From: Variovorax boronicumulans
GTDB taxonomy: Bacteria > Pseudomonadota > Gammaproteobacteria > Burkholderiales > Burkholderiaceae_C
Reading direction: 5' to 3'
Assembly (NCBI RefSeq): GCF_029892485.1
Contig: NZ_JARXVG010000001.1
Coordinates: forward strand, 992,001-1,056,000
DNA: 64,000 bases
Below, one piece after another: positions 45,554 to 54,431 of the stretch (its first letter is position 1; every line of letters begins with the position of its first letter). A program made the position numbers and the translations under genes. Under the pieces are notes generated by a model that ran no database searches, had not been told where the DNA came from, and was given only the letters and a program-made list of their open reading frames with translations.

Positions 45554-46291
45554 ATGTCCGCAGAATCCGACTACGCCAGCCCCGCCGTCAGCAAGCTGCG
45601 GGAAGACCTCTCGCTGGCCTTGCGCGCCGCCGCCCACCACGGGCTGTCCGAAGGGGTCTGCAACCACTTCAGCGTGATGGTGCCGGGCGCGCAGGACCGC
45701 TACCTGATCAATCCGCGCGGCCTGCACTGGAGCGAGATCGGCCCCGACGACATCGTGTTGATCGACGTGCACGGCGAAGTGCTGGCCGGCCGCCATCGGG
45801 TGGAGCCGACCGCCCTCTTCATCCACGGCGCGGTGCACAGGCTCACCGGGCATGCGGTCGTGCTGCACTGCCACATGCCTTACGCCACCGCGCTCACCAT
45901 CACGGTCGACCGCGCGCTCGATCCGACCGCCAGCCAGAACGCGATGCGCTACATGAACCGCATCGCGATCGACGCGGTCTACAACGGCCTGGCGCTCGAC
46001 GATGCCGAGGGCGAGCGCATTGCCCGTGCAATGGCCGGCAAGGATGTCGCGTTCCTCGCGAACCACGGCGTGATCGTGGCGGGCTCCAACATCGCGCATG
46101 CCTACGACGACCTCTACTACCTCGAACGTGCGTGCCTGCACCAGGTGATCGCGCAATCGACCGGGCGGCCGCTGGTGCCCGTCGATGCGAAGCTGGCCGC
46201 GCATATGGCGGCGCAGATCCAGGGCGAGCGCGAGCAGTCGGACCTGTTCTTCGAGGCGCTGCGCCGCATGCTGCCCGCCCCGCGCGCCTGA
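45554..46291 (+). CDS. Class II aldolase/adducin-family protein
   Basis: 245 aa. The zinc site is conserved: EPTALFIHGAVHR, the His pair in VVLHCHMPYAT, and a third His in FLANHGVIVAG. NHFSVMVPGAQDRYLINPRG is the phosphate/substrate-binding opening. These enzymes include fuculose-1-phosphate aldolases and many decarboxylase-like members; no substrate is known. AAGAAGGAG precedes ATG 45554. As the last gene of the sugar-acid operon it may act on a side product. Confidence 0.88.
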   Translation: MSAESDYASPAVSKLREDLSLALRAAAHHGLSEGVCNHFSVMVPGAQDRYLINPRGLHWSEIGPDDIVLIDVHGEVLAGRHRVEPTALFIHGAVHRLTGHAVVLHCHMPYATALTITVDRALDPTASQNAMRYMNRIAIDAVYNGLALDDAEGERIARAMAGKDVAFLANHGVIVAGSNIAHAYDDLYYLERACLHQVIAQSTGRPLVPVDAKLAAHMAAQIQGEREQSDLFFEALRRMLPAPRA

Positions 46292-46510
46292 GCGCGCGCG
46301 GACAAGCACACGGCCTCCCGGCCTACAACCAACGGCACACCCGCGACAGCGCCCGGCGGGCGCACCACGCATTAGCATGGGTGGCATGCCCACTGGACGT
46401 CACGCGTCTACGGGCTGCTTACAGCTCTTCATCCGATTTCGCCTCAGCCTTACACAAGGTTCACACAGGGCGGCGACGATGAGGCTTCCAACCACTCCAC
46501 GGGAGTTGAA
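46292..46510 (+). other. 219-base gap before the small secreted protein gene
   Basis: No gene is seen. The region is less GC-rich toward its end, where the promoter for the following gene must lie (GGGAG ribosome binding site at 46500-46504). I find no clear minus 35/minus 10 pair and no strong hairpin. Confidence 0.4.
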
Positions 46511-46828
46511 ATGAAAAAGCTCACTTTTGCAGTCGCCGCAGCCGCCTTGATGTCGCTGGCTGCACTCAGCGCACCGGCGCAGGCCCAGACCGGCGGCCGC
46601 TTCATCCAGGCCCAGGTGTACGTGGTGCCCGCACCGCCGCCACCGCGCCGCTACTACGCGCCGCCGCCTCCGCGCCACTTTCACCCCGGCTACCACCGCG
46701 ATGGCCGTCGCTACGACCATGGCCGCCGCTGGGATGACCGCCGCCACTACGGCGGCCGCCGGGACAACGATGGAGACGGCGTGCCCAACCGCTACGACCG
46801 CCGGCCCAACAATCCGTACCGCAACTGA
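46511..46828 (+). CDS. Small secreted Arg/Tyr/His-rich protein with Ca-binding-like motif
   Basis: 105 aa. Signal peptide ends at AQAQ. The mature part is Pro-rich (PAPPPPRRYYAPPPPRHF) then Arg/His/Tyr/Asp-rich (HRDGRRYDHGRRWDDRRHYG). The end RRDNDGDGVPNRYDRRPNNP contains a D-x-D-x-D-G loop like thrombospondin type 3 Ca repeats. Function unknown; envelope or metal-binding is a guess. A terminator follows. The ATG has GGGAG 6 bases upstream. Confidence 0.8.
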   Translation: MKKLTFAVAAAALMSLAALSAPAQAQTGGRFIQAQVYVVPAPPPPRRYYAPPPPRHFHPGYHRDGRRYDHGRRWDDRRHYGGRRDNDGDGVPNRYDRRPNNPYRN

Positions 46829-46835
46829 TCGATGA

Positions 46836-46865
46836 AGAAACCCGGGCCGAGCGCCCGGGTTTTTC
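46836..46865 (+). terminator. Rho-independent terminator
   Basis: CCCGGGC-CGAGC-GCCCGGG (46841-46859), with AAGAAA on the left and TTTTT on the right, so it can stop transcripts from both sides. It separates the small secreted protein gene from the convergent MATE exporter gene. Confidence 0.9.
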
Positions 46866-46886
46866 CTTGAGGGATGCCGAGCGCGC

Positions 46887-48314
46887 TCAGGCCTGCGCCA
46901 CGCGGCGCAGCAATCCAGTGGGCGTGCGCGGCCAGCCCACGCGGCCGAACCAGGCGCCGCCTGCAATCGCCGAGGCGATCACGATGCCGTACACCACCAG
47001 CGCCACGCCCTGCGCCGCGAACACGCCGGTGAGACCGCCACCCCAGCGCAGCGCAAGCCAGCCGCCCGTGCCCGCCACCGCGAGCCGCGCGATATTGCCG
47101 AGCACCGGCCACATCAGGCGTCCCGCGCCCTGCGAAGCGAAGTACAGGACCAGTCCCACGCCGAAGAAGCCGTAGAGCGGCCCCACCACGCGCAGGTAGT
47201 GCGCGCCGGTCTCCAGCATCGCGGGGTCGTTGCCGAACAGCAGCAGCCACGGACGCGGGAATAACGCGGCCGCGAGGCCGATGGTTTCGGTCAGCGCGAA
47301 GGCCAGCGCCGCGCCGGCCCAGGTGGCGCGCAGCGCGCGTTCGCGCTGCCCCGCGCCCATGCAGGTGCCGACCATTGCGACCAGCGGCGCGCCCAGGCCG
47401 AACACCAGCGGCACCAGCAGGTATTCCAGCCGCGACGCCGTGCCGTAGCCGGCCAGCGCGCCCGAGCCGAAGTGGCCGGTGAGCGCTGTCGCGATGCCGA
47501 TCGACAGATTGGTCGCCACCGTCGACACCGCACCCACGAGCCCGATGCGGAGGATGTCGCGGAACATCGGCCACTGCAGCTTCAGCGCCGACAGCGTCGG
47601 CTTGAGCAGGCTGCGCGGCGAGCGCAGGTAAATGATCAGCGCAATGGAGCCCAGCAGGTAGTACAGCAACAGCGCCATCGCGCCGCCAGCGATGCCCATG
47701 CCCGGAATCGGCCCCCAGCCGAAGATGAGAAGCGGCGATGCCGGAATGAGGAACACCACGCCCACCACCGTGACGTTGGCCGGCACCGCCATGTTGCCGG
47801 TGCCGCGGATGATGGCCGAGAGCGAGTTGAAGAGCCACACCAGCACAGCACCCGCGAACACCCAGTTCGAGTACGTCAGTGCGGCATCGAGCGAGGCGCC
47901 CGTGCCGCCCATGATTCCGTAGAGCCAGCGTCCGCCGGCCAGGAGCGCCAGCGAAAAGAACAGGCCGAAGCCGAGCGCGATGACGACCGCATGCCACACC
48001 AGCGCATCGGCGTTGTCGCGGCGGCGTGCGCCGAGCGCGCGGGCGATCGACGAGGCGATGCCGCCACCCATCGCGCCGCTGGAGGTCATCTGCATCAGCA
48101 TCACGATCGGGAACACCAGCGCCATGCCTGCGAGCGCATCGGTGCCGAGCTTGCCGACGAAGTAGGTCTCGATGAGCCCGACGGAGGCCTGCGCCACCAT
48201 CACGAGCACATTGGGGGCGGCCAGGCGCAGCAGCGTGGGGACGATGGGCGCCTCCAGCAGCAGGCGGGTGCGCGGATCGAGTTCGGCGTTGGCCGAGGTC
48301 GCGGAGGTGGTCAT
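46887..48314 (-). CDS. MATE-family efflux transporter
   Basis: 475 aa, 12 helices in two halves. VPTLLRLAAPNVLVMVAQAS and LGLIETYFVGKLG-type opening (here SVGLIETYFVGKLGTDALAG), and the second half with LRIGLVGAVSTVATNLSIG, are standard. It exports cationic drugs or metabolites by Na/H exchange. It lies 19 bases after the MFS gene on the same strand and is probably co-transcribed with it. Confidence 0.93.
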   Translation of the reverse strand: MTTSATSANAELDPRTRLLLEAPIVPTLLRLAAPNVLVMVAQASVGLIETYFVGKLGTDALAGMALVFPIVMLMQMTSSGAMGGGIASSIARALGARRRDNADALVWHAVVIALGFGLFFSLALLAGGRWLYGIMGGTGASLDAALTYSNWVFAGAVLVWLFNSLSAIIRGTGNMAVPANVTVVGVVFLIPASPLLIFGWGPIPGMGIAGGAMALLLYYLLGSIALIIYLRSPRSLLKPTLSALKLQWPMFRDILRIGLVGAVSTVATNLSIGIATALTGHFGSGALAGYGTASRLEYLLVPLVFGLGAPLVAMVGTCMGAGQRERALRATWAGAALAFALTETIGLAAALFPRPWLLLFGNDPAMLETGAHYLRVVGPLYGFFGVGLVLYFASQGAGRLMWPVLGNIARLAVAGTGGWLALRWGGGLTGVFAAQGVALVVYGIVIASAIAGGAWFGRVGWPRTPTGLLRRVAQA

Positions 48315-48333
48315 GGCTGGAGCGTCCCGATCA

Positions 48334-49653
48334 TCAGGCGCGCGCGCCTGCCGCGGCGGGCGTCACTGGGGTGCCGGCCTTTGCAGCCGGGCGGCGGATC
48401 ATCATCACGATCACCGCCGCGACGAGGCAGGCGGCACCGGCTGCGTACAGCGCCGGCGTGTAGGTCAGCAGCAGCGTGCGCGCGAAGCCCGCGCCGTATG
48501 CGGCCGTGGCGGCGCCCAGCTGGTGCGCGGCAAAGATCCAGCCGAACACGAGGCCCACCTTGGCCGGGCCGAAGGTGGCGCCGGCGAGTTTGACGGTCGG
48601 CGGCACGGTGGCGATCCAGTCGAGGCCGTAGAACATCGCGAAGAGGCCCAGCCCGTAGATGGTGAATTCGGAGTGCGGCAGCCAGAACAGCGACAGGCCG
48701 CGAAGGCCGTAGTACCAGAAGAGCAGCTTGCGGTTGTCGTAGCGGTCCGAGAGCCAGCCCGAAAGAATGGTGCCCACGAAGTCGAAGGCGCCCATCATCG
48801 CAAGCACCGAGGCCGCCGGCACCGCGCCCATGCCGTTGTCGCCGCACAGCGAGATGAAGTGCGTCTGCACGAGGCCGTTGGTGCTGAGGCCGCAGATGAA
48901 GAAGGTGCCGGCCAGGATCAGGAAGGTGCGGTTGGTCGCCACCTCCTTCAGCACGCGGAACGGCGTGGCGAAATTCATCATCGCCACGGGCGCGGCCGGT
49001 GCGGCTGGTTGGGTGCCGGGCTTTTCGCCGTAGGGTAGCAGGCCAACGTCGGACGGCCGGTTGCGCACGAGGCACAGCGCGAGCACGGCGATCAGCACGC
49101 TGCCGATCACGATCGGCACGATGGCCGAGCGCCAGCCCCAGTGCTCGATCATCCAGGCCGCGAACGGCAGGAAGGCCAGTTGCCCCGTCGCCGAGCTGGC
49201 GGTGAGCATGCCGATGACCAGCCCGCGGCGCGCGACGAACCAGCGGTTGGCCACCACCGCGCCGAGCACCAGTGCCGTCATGCCGGTGCCCAGGCCCAGC
49301 ATCAGGCTCCAGAGCACGAAGAGCTGCCACAGCTGCGAGGCCATGGTGACCAGCGCCATGCCCATGCCGACCAGCGCGAGCCCGGTACAGATCACCGCGC
49401 GCAGGCCGTAGCGTTCCATCAGCACCGCGGCGAACGGGCCCATGAGGCCGAAGAGCGCGAAGCGCAGTGCGAGCGCCGACGAGATCTGCTCGGTGCTCCA
49501 GCCGAACTCCTTGCCCAGCGGTTGCAGCATCGCGCCCGGCAGGCCCAATGCGGCCGACATCGTCAGCATGGTCAGGAAGGTGATGGCGGCGACGATCCAT
49601 CCGTAGTGGATGCCGCGGCGCTGCAGCCATGCGGAAACTTGGGTGGCGAACAT
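48334..49653 (-). CDS. MFS transporter (monocarboxylate/oxalate-formate type)
   Basis: 439 aa. GIHYGWIVAAITFLTMLTMSA and QPLGKEFGWSTEQIS are features of the oxalate:formate/monocarboxylate porter group, with VANRWFVARRGLVIGM in the cytoplasmic loop. The upstream in-frame extension crosses the MarR gene region, so ATG 49653 (MFATQVSAWL) is the likely start. It sits downstream of a MarR gene and upstream of the MATE gene. Confidence 0.9.
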   Translation of the reverse strand: MFATQVSAWLQRRGIHYGWIVAAITFLTMLTMSAALGLPGAMLQPLGKEFGWSTEQISSALALRFALFGLMGPFAAVLMERYGLRAVICTGLALVGMGMALVTMASQLWQLFVLWSLMLGLGTGMTALVLGAVVANRWFVARRGLVIGMLTASSATGQLAFLPFAAWMIEHWGWRSAIVPIVIGSVLIAVLALCLVRNRPSDVGLLPYGEKPGTQPAAPAAPVAMMNFATPFRVLKEVATNRTFLILAGTFFICGLSTNGLVQTHFISLCGDNGMGAVPAASVLAMMGAFDFVGTILSGWLSDRYDNRKLLFWYYGLRGLSLFWLPHSEFTIYGLGLFAMFYGLDWIATVPPTVKLAGATFGPAKVGLVFGWIFAAHQLGAATAAYGAGFARTLLLTYTPALYAAGAACLVAAVIVMMIRRPAAKAGTPVTPAAAGARA

Positions 49654-49744
49654 GGGGCCTCGGCTGTTGGAATGAGATGTGGAGGAGGAAAGGAAATCCG
49701 GTCCGCGTTGCGATCGCGCGGCTGTGTCGTGTGGGTGGTGTGCT

Positions 49745-50200
49745 TCAGTCCTGAAGGTCTGCGGCTTCGTCCGCGCCCAGCAGTTCGAGCGACTCGTCGA
49801 TGAGCTGGTGCAGCGCCAGCACGCGCTCCACGCCCAGCAGCGCATTGAGCTTCTGCTGCGCGGTCTTCCAGTGGTGCTGCGCTTCGCGCCACTTGGCCTC
49901 GCCTTCGGGCGTGAGCGCCACCAGGAGGCTGCGCGCATCGGCACCGGCGCTTTGCGCAATCCAGCCCGCGGCGATCAGCGGCTGCAGGTTGCGGCTCAAG
50001 GTGGAAGCAGTCATCTTGAGCTCGCTCGCAAGGTCGACCGGGCGGGAGGAGCCCAGCCGCTTGAGGTTCGACAGCAGCGAGTACTGCGTGGTCTTCAGGC
50101 CGCTCCTGGACACCTCGGCGTCGTAGTGCGTCGACAGGCGACGCATGAGCTGTCGTACTTTGAAACTGGTGCAGCCGCGCGGCTTGGTCTGAATGTCCAT
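49745..50200 (-). CDS. MarR-family transcriptional regulator
   Basis: 151 aa from ATG 50200 (a TTG at 50221 would overlap the operator). The winged helix is in PVDLASELKMTASTLSRNLQ with the wing AGADARSLLVALTPEGEAKW. There is one Cys near residue 10 and none elsewhere, so a redox mechanism is not evident. It is divergent from the thioesterase gene and just upstream of the MFS/MATE exporter genes; either or both may be targets. Confidence 0.9.
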   Translation of the reverse strand: MDIQTKPRGCTSFKVRQLMRRLSTHYDAEVSRSGLKTTQYSLLSNLKRLGSSRPVDLASELKMTASTLSRNLQPLIAAGWIAQSAGADARSLLVALTPEGEAKWREAQHHWKTAQQKLNALLGVERVLALHQLIDESLELLGADEAADLQD

Positions 50201-50209
50201 GGGCGATGA

Positions 50210-50237
50210 TTGTAGGTGCAACTATTGCATATACAAT
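50210..50237. promoter_or_regulatory. Tandem candidate MarR operators
   Basis: TTGTAGGTGCAA (50210-50221) and ATTGCATATACAAT (50224-50237) are two near-symmetric elements with TTG...CAA ends, 3 bases apart. They lie between the divergent MarR and thioesterase starts. The second is a good match to MarR-type sites (10 of 12 positions of TTGCATATACAA symmetric). Autorepression and control of the thioesterase gene are inferred. Confidence 0.6.
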
Positions 50238-50275
50238 TCACAACCTCATTCAAAGCCCCCAGGAGCAGTACAGGC

Positions 50276-50824
50276 ATGACGCAACCCACCAGCCAGCTCG
50301 ACGCATGGATCGCCGAGGAACGCGCGATCACCGACCGCCTCGAAGGTGGCCCCGGCCCCGGACTCGCCCGCCCCGAGCAGATCGCCGGCAAGACCGGGCT
50401 CGAAGTGATGCAGGCGATGCTGAACGGCGAGATTCCCTACGCGGCCATCGCCAAGACGCTGGACTTCACGATCGTCTCGGTGAGCAAGGGCGTCGCCGTG
50501 TTCCAGGGCACGCCCCTCGCACAGCACTTGAACCCGCTGGGCACCATCCACGGCGGCTGGGTCGCCACGATGCTCGACTCGGCCCTGGGCTGCTCGGTCC
50601 ACACGATGATGCCGGCCGGCCGCGCCTACACGACCGCCGAACTGAGCGTGAACTACGTGAAGGGCCTCACGCCGAAGGTGCAGCGGGTGCGCGCCGAGGG
50701 CAAGGTGATCCACTGCGGCAGGCAGCTCGCGACGGCTGAGGCAAGGCTCTTCGGGGCGGACGGCACGCTGTATGCGCATGCGACGACGACGTGTTTGGTG
50801 TTCGAGATTCCAACGGCCCGGTGA
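50276..50824 (+). CDS. PaaI-family hotdog thioesterase
   Basis: 182 aa. The hotdog core has NPLGTIHGGWVATMLDSALGCS (HGG motif with the active-site Asp in the helix) and YTTAELSVNYVKGLTP. These hydrolyse acyl- or phenylacetyl-CoA thioesters. The N-terminal 45 residues are an extra helical region. AGGAG lies at 50261-50265, 10 bases from the start. MarR-type operators lie upstream. Confidence 0.88.
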   Translation: MTQPTSQLDAWIAEERAITDRLEGGPGPGLARPEQIAGKTGLEVMQAMLNGEIPYAAIAKTLDFTIVSVSKGVAVFQGTPLAQHLNPLGTIHGGWVATMLDSALGCSVHTMMPAGRAYTTAELSVNYVKGLTPKVQRVRAEGKVIHCGRQLATAEARLFGADGTLYAHATTTCLVFEIPTAR

Positions 50825-50957
50825 CGCAGTAGGCCTTCTGCTTGTAAGTCCAAAAGGCTCCTGCCTCTTTCCTGTCTTGATAATTGTTCGCATCGGCGGC
50901 CGCAGGCCGGCCCGCCGGTGTCTCCCCAAGAACATCTATCGAACTGGAGGATCTTTC

Positions 50958-52010
50958 ATGACCCAACGCTCCCGCGTCCGCGCTGCGCACGCCCTGATCG
51001 GCGCCACCACTGCATGGCTCGCCCTCACCGCCCTGCCCACGCACGCCGCCGAAGAACTCACGCTCTACACGACGCGGGAGCCCGCGTTGATCCAGCCGCT
51101 GATCTCCGCCTTCAGCGCGCAGAGCAACATCAAGGTCAATACCGTGTTCGTGAAAGACGGGCTCCTGGAGCGGGTGAAGGCCGAGGGCGCACGCTCGCCG
51201 GCCGACGTGCTGATGACGGTGGACATCGGCAACCTGATGGACCTCGTCGATGGCGGCGTGACGCAGCCCGTGAAATCGCCCGCGCTCGAATCGGCCATCC
51301 CGGCCAACCTGCGCGGCGCCGACGGCCAGTGGTTCGCGCTCTCGCTGCGCGCCCGTGTTCTGTATGCCGACAAGATGCAACCGCTCACCAGCTTCCGCTA
51401 CGAAGACCTGGCCAACCCGAAGTACAAGGGCAAGGTCTGCATCCGCGCGGGCCAGCATCCCTACAACACGGCCCTCGTCGCAGCGCTGATCGCGCACGAC
51501 GGCGAAGCCAAGGCCGAGCAGTGGCTGCGCGGCGTCAAGGCCAACCTCGCGCGCAAGGCCACGGGCGGCGACCGCGACGTGGCGCGCGACATCCTCGGCG
51601 GCATCTGCGACATCGGCATCGCCAACTCGTACTACGTCGGCCAGATGAAGAGCGCCAAGGAAGGCACCGACGCGCGCAAGTGGGGCGATGCGATCAAGGT
51701 GGTTCGCCCGACTTTCGCCAACGCGAAAAGCGGCGGCACGCACGTCAACATCAGCGGCGCCTCGGTGGCGAAGAATGCACCGCAGCGCGCCAACGCGGTC
51801 AAGCTGATCGAGTTCCTGGTGTCCGAGCCGGCGCAGGCGCTGTATGCGCAGACCAACTACGAGTACCCGGTGCGCAAGGGCGTGGCGCTCGATCCGATCA
51901 TCGGCCAGAGCATCGGCGAATTGAAGGTCGATCCTCTGCCGCTCACCGAGATCGCCAAGTACCGCAAGCAGGCCAGCGCGCTCGTGGACAAGGTCGGCTT
52001 CGACCAGTGA
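50958..52010 (+). CDS. fbpA: Iron(III) ABC transporter periplasmic binding protein
   Basis: 350 aa. A signal peptide ends at THAA. The FbpA/FutA-type fold shows ELTLYTTREPALIQPLISAF, and the tandem iron-binding tyrosines are at 225-226 in IANSYYVGQM. It captures ferric iron in the periplasm for the permease and ATPase encoded next. GGAGG at 50946-50950 supports ATG 50958. The upstream gap (50825-50957) has a possible weak Fur-like half site GATAAT at 50879-50884, not enough to call a Fur box. Confidence 0.9.
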   Translation: MTQRSRVRAAHALIGATTAWLALTALPTHAAEELTLYTTREPALIQPLISAFSAQSNIKVNTVFVKDGLLERVKAEGARSPADVLMTVDIGNLMDLVDGGVTQPVKSPALESAIPANLRGADGQWFALSLRARVLYADKMQPLTSFRYEDLANPKYKGKVCIRAGQHPYNTALVAALIAHDGEAKAEQWLRGVKANLARKATGGDRDVARDILGGICDIGIANSYYVGQMKSAKEGTDARKWGDAIKVVRPTFANAKSGGTHVNISGASVAKNAPQRANAVKLIEFLVSEPAQALYAQTNYEYPVRKGVALDPIIGQSIGELKVDPLPLTEIAKYRKQASALVDKVGFDQ

Positions 52011-52020
52011 TGGACCCAAG

Positions 52021-52046
52021 CAGGCACGCCGTGCCGGTGGTGCCTG
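52021..52046 (+). other. Intercistronic hairpin between fbpA and permease
   Basis: CAGGCAC (52021-52027) and GTGCCTG (52040-52046) pair exactly, with an alternative inner stem GGCAC/GTGCC. It follows the fbpA stop by 10 bases and has AAAA, not T, after it. Such hairpins often protect the binding-protein part of an ABC transcript and lower expression of the permease. Confidence 0.45.
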
Positions 52047-52050
52047 AAAA

Positions 52051-53730
52051 ATGCAAATGACACGGCGCCAGCCGCCAGCCCTGCAAGCCACAGGACCGGT
52101 CTGGCGCCTTGCCTCGTTTGCCATCGCGATCGGCGTGCTTGCGCCGGTGCTCACGCTCCTGTGGCTCGCGTTCGGTTCCGGCATCGGGCACTGGGGGCCG
52201 CTGTTCGCGCACGTGCTGCCGCAGGCGGCGCTCAACACGGCCCTGCTGCTGGCCGGTGTCGGCACGCTGGTGCTGGTGATCGGCACCGGCTGCGCGTGGC
52301 TCGTGACGGCGCATGACTTTCCGGGACGCGGCGTGCTGCACTGGGCGCTGCTGCTGCCGCTCGCGATGCCGACCTACATCGTCGCCTTCGCCTACCTCGA
52401 CCTGCTGCATCCCATCGGCCCGGTGCAGGGCGCGATCCGCTGGGTGCTGGGCTTCGACAGCCCGCGCCAGTTCCGCCTGCCCGATCTGCGCTCCATGCCG
52501 GGTGCGATCTTCGTGCTCGGCTTCGTGCTCTATCCGTACGTCTACATGACGGCGCGCGCGATGTTCATGACGCAACCGGCGCACCTGCTCGAAGCCGCGC
52601 GCACGCTGGGCGAAAGCCGGCGCGGCGCGTTCTTTCGCGTGGCACTGCCGCTCGCGCGCCCTGCCCTCGCGGTGGGCCTGAGCCTTGCGCTGCTCGAAAC
52701 GCTCAACGACATCGGCGCCTCGGAATTCCTCGGCGTGAACACGCTGACGGTGGCGGTCTACACGACGTGGATCACGCGCTCGGACCTCGCGGGCGCAGCG
52801 CAGATCGCCTGCGCGATGCTGTTCGTGGTGGTGGCGCTGGTCTGGCTCGAACGCAACGGCCGTCAGCACCAGCGCTTCGGTTCGGCGCAGCGCATGCGTG
52901 CCGTGCAGCCGCGGCGCCTGCACGGCGGCGCCGGCTGGGTCGCGACGGCCGTCACCGCGTTGCCGGTGCTGATCGGCTTCGTCGCGCCGGCCATTTACCT
53001 GGTCTGGGAAAGCGCCAAGCGGCTGCGCCAGGGCGGCGGCATTTCGCAGGGGTTGGTCGCGAGCCTTGGCAACACGATCGCGTTGGCCGCGGGTGTCACC
53101 GTGGTCGCAGTGGCTGCGGGACTGATCGTCGCCTGGGCGGCGCGCAGCCAGGGCACGAGCCCCAACCGCTCACGTTGGCAGGCACGCGCCGCCACGCTGG
53201 GCTACGCGGTGCCGGGCACGGTGCTCGCCATCGGCCTGCTCACGCCGGCGCTGGCCTTCGACGCCGCGCTCGCCACAGCCTTCGGGCTGCAGGGCCTGCC
53301 GCTGATGGGCGCGGGCATCGTGCTGGTCGTGGCCTGCGCGATCCGGTTTCTCGCGATGCCGGTCGGCGGCATCGAGGCCGGCCTCGCGCGCATTCCGCCC
53401 GCCATCGAGCAGGCCTCGCGCCTGCTCGGCGAAACAACCGCGGGCACGCTGCGCCGCGTGCACCTGCCGCTGCTGCAGCCGGCCATTGCCGCGGGCGCGC
53501 TGCTGGTCTTCGTCGATGCGATGAAGGAACTGCCCGCCACGCTGCTGCTGCGCCCCGCCAACTTCGACACCCTGGCCACCTGGCTCTACGCCGAGGCCGC
53601 GCGCGGCACTTACGAAGAAGGCGCGATCGCGGCGCTCGCCATCGTGCTGGCCGGCCTGCTGCCGGTGGTGCTGCTGGCGCGCAACCAACTGGGCGCAACG
53701 CCTGTCGCGCCCGTTCCGGAACACGCATGA
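52051..53730 (+). CDS. fbpB: Iron(III) ABC transporter permease
   Basis: 559 aa, two fused permease halves with about 12 helices, as in FbpB/SfuB. Each half has an EAA loop: LLEAARTLGESRRGAFFRVA and IEQASRLLGETTAGTLRRVH. It carries iron released from FbpA. ATG 52051 or 52057 may be used. The stop overlaps the ATPase gene (ATGA at 53727-53730). Confidence 0.93.
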   Translation: MQMTRRQPPALQATGPVWRLASFAIAIGVLAPVLTLLWLAFGSGIGHWGPLFAHVLPQAALNTALLLAGVGTLVLVIGTGCAWLVTAHDFPGRGVLHWALLLPLAMPTYIVAFAYLDLLHPIGPVQGAIRWVLGFDSPRQFRLPDLRSMPGAIFVLGFVLYPYVYMTARAMFMTQPAHLLEAARTLGESRRGAFFRVALPLARPALAVGLSLALLETLNDIGASEFLGVNTLTVAVYTTWITRSDLAGAAQIACAMLFVVVALVWLERNGRQHQRFGSAQRMRAVQPRRLHGGAGWVATAVTALPVLIGFVAPAIYLVWESAKRLRQGGGISQGLVASLGNTIALAAGVTVVAVAAGLIVAWAARSQGTSPNRSRWQARAATLGYAVPGTVLAIGLLTPALAFDAALATAFGLQGLPLMGAGIVLVVACAIRFLAMPVGGIEAGLARIPPAIEQASRLLGETTAGTLRRVHLPLLQPAIAAGALLVFVDAMKELPATLLLRPANFDTLATWLYAEAARGTYEEGAIAALAIVLAGLLPVVLLARNQLGATPVAPVPEHA

Positions 53731-54410
53731 GTTCTCCGCTGCATATCGAATCGATCCAGCTCGCGTATGAAACGCCGCGCGGTCTGCACACCGTCGTCGA
53801 CGATTTTTCGCTGTCACTCGCGGCCGGCGACATCGCCTGCCTGTTCGGCCCCTCGGGCTGCGGCAAGACCACGGTGCTGCGCGCCATCGCGGGCTTCGAA
53901 CCGTTGCGCGCGGGCACGATCCGCCTCGACGAGGTGATGCTCTCTTCCGCCCGCTCGCACCTGCCGCCCGAGCAGCGGCGCGTGGGAATGATGTTCCAGG
54001 AGTACGCGCTGTTTCCGCATCTCTCGGCTGCGAAGAACGTTGCCTTCGGCCTGCGCCGCCTCGGTCGCGCAGCCCAGCAGGCGCGCGTGGCCGAGATGCT
54101 GGCGCTGGTGGGCCTGGCCGATGCCGGCGAGCGCTATCCGCACGAGCTCTCGGGCGGCCAGCAGCAACGCATCGCGCTGGCCCGCGCGCTCGCGCCCTCG
54201 CCCGCGCTGCTGCTGCTCGACGAACCTTTTTCCAACCTCGACGGTGCCACGCGCGAACGCCTCACCGCCGAGGTGCGCGGCATCCTGAAGCAGGCCGGCC
54301 AGACCGCCATCCTCGTCACGCACAACGAGGCCGAGGCGCATGCGATGGCCGACCGTATCGGCGTGATGCACAACGGGCGCATCACGCACTGGCTCGACAC
54401 GGTGCCCTAG
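53727..54410 (+). CDS. fbpC: Iron(III) ABC transporter ATP-binding protein, short form
   Basis: 227 aa. Walker A GPSGCGKTT, Q-loop MMFQEYALFPHLSAA, signature LSGGQQQRIALARAL, Walker B LLLLDEPFSNLD, and H-loop ILVTHNEAEAHAMAD. It is shorter than classic FbpC (about 350 aa) because the C-terminal regulatory domain is missing; the protein ends at DTVP, directly after the ABC core. It is coupled to the permease gene. Confidence 0.92.
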   Translation: MSSPLHIESIQLAYETPRGLHTVVDDFSLSLAAGDIACLFGPSGCGKTTVLRAIAGFEPLRAGTIRLDEVMLSSARSHLPPEQRRVGMMFQEYALFPHLSAAKNVAFGLRRLGRAAQQARVAEMLALVGLADAGERYPHELSGGQQQRIALARALAPSPALLLLDEPFSNLDGATRERLTAEVRGILKQAGQTAILVTHNEAEAHAMADRIGVMHNGRITHWLDTVP

Positions 54411-54431
54411 CACAAGGCGCCCAAACAGCGA

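Noticed and set aside
50875-50900. Possible Fur box upstream of fbpA
   Set aside because: Only GATAAT and scattered positions match; I count about 11 of 19 consensus bases, too few in a GC-rich genome to claim.
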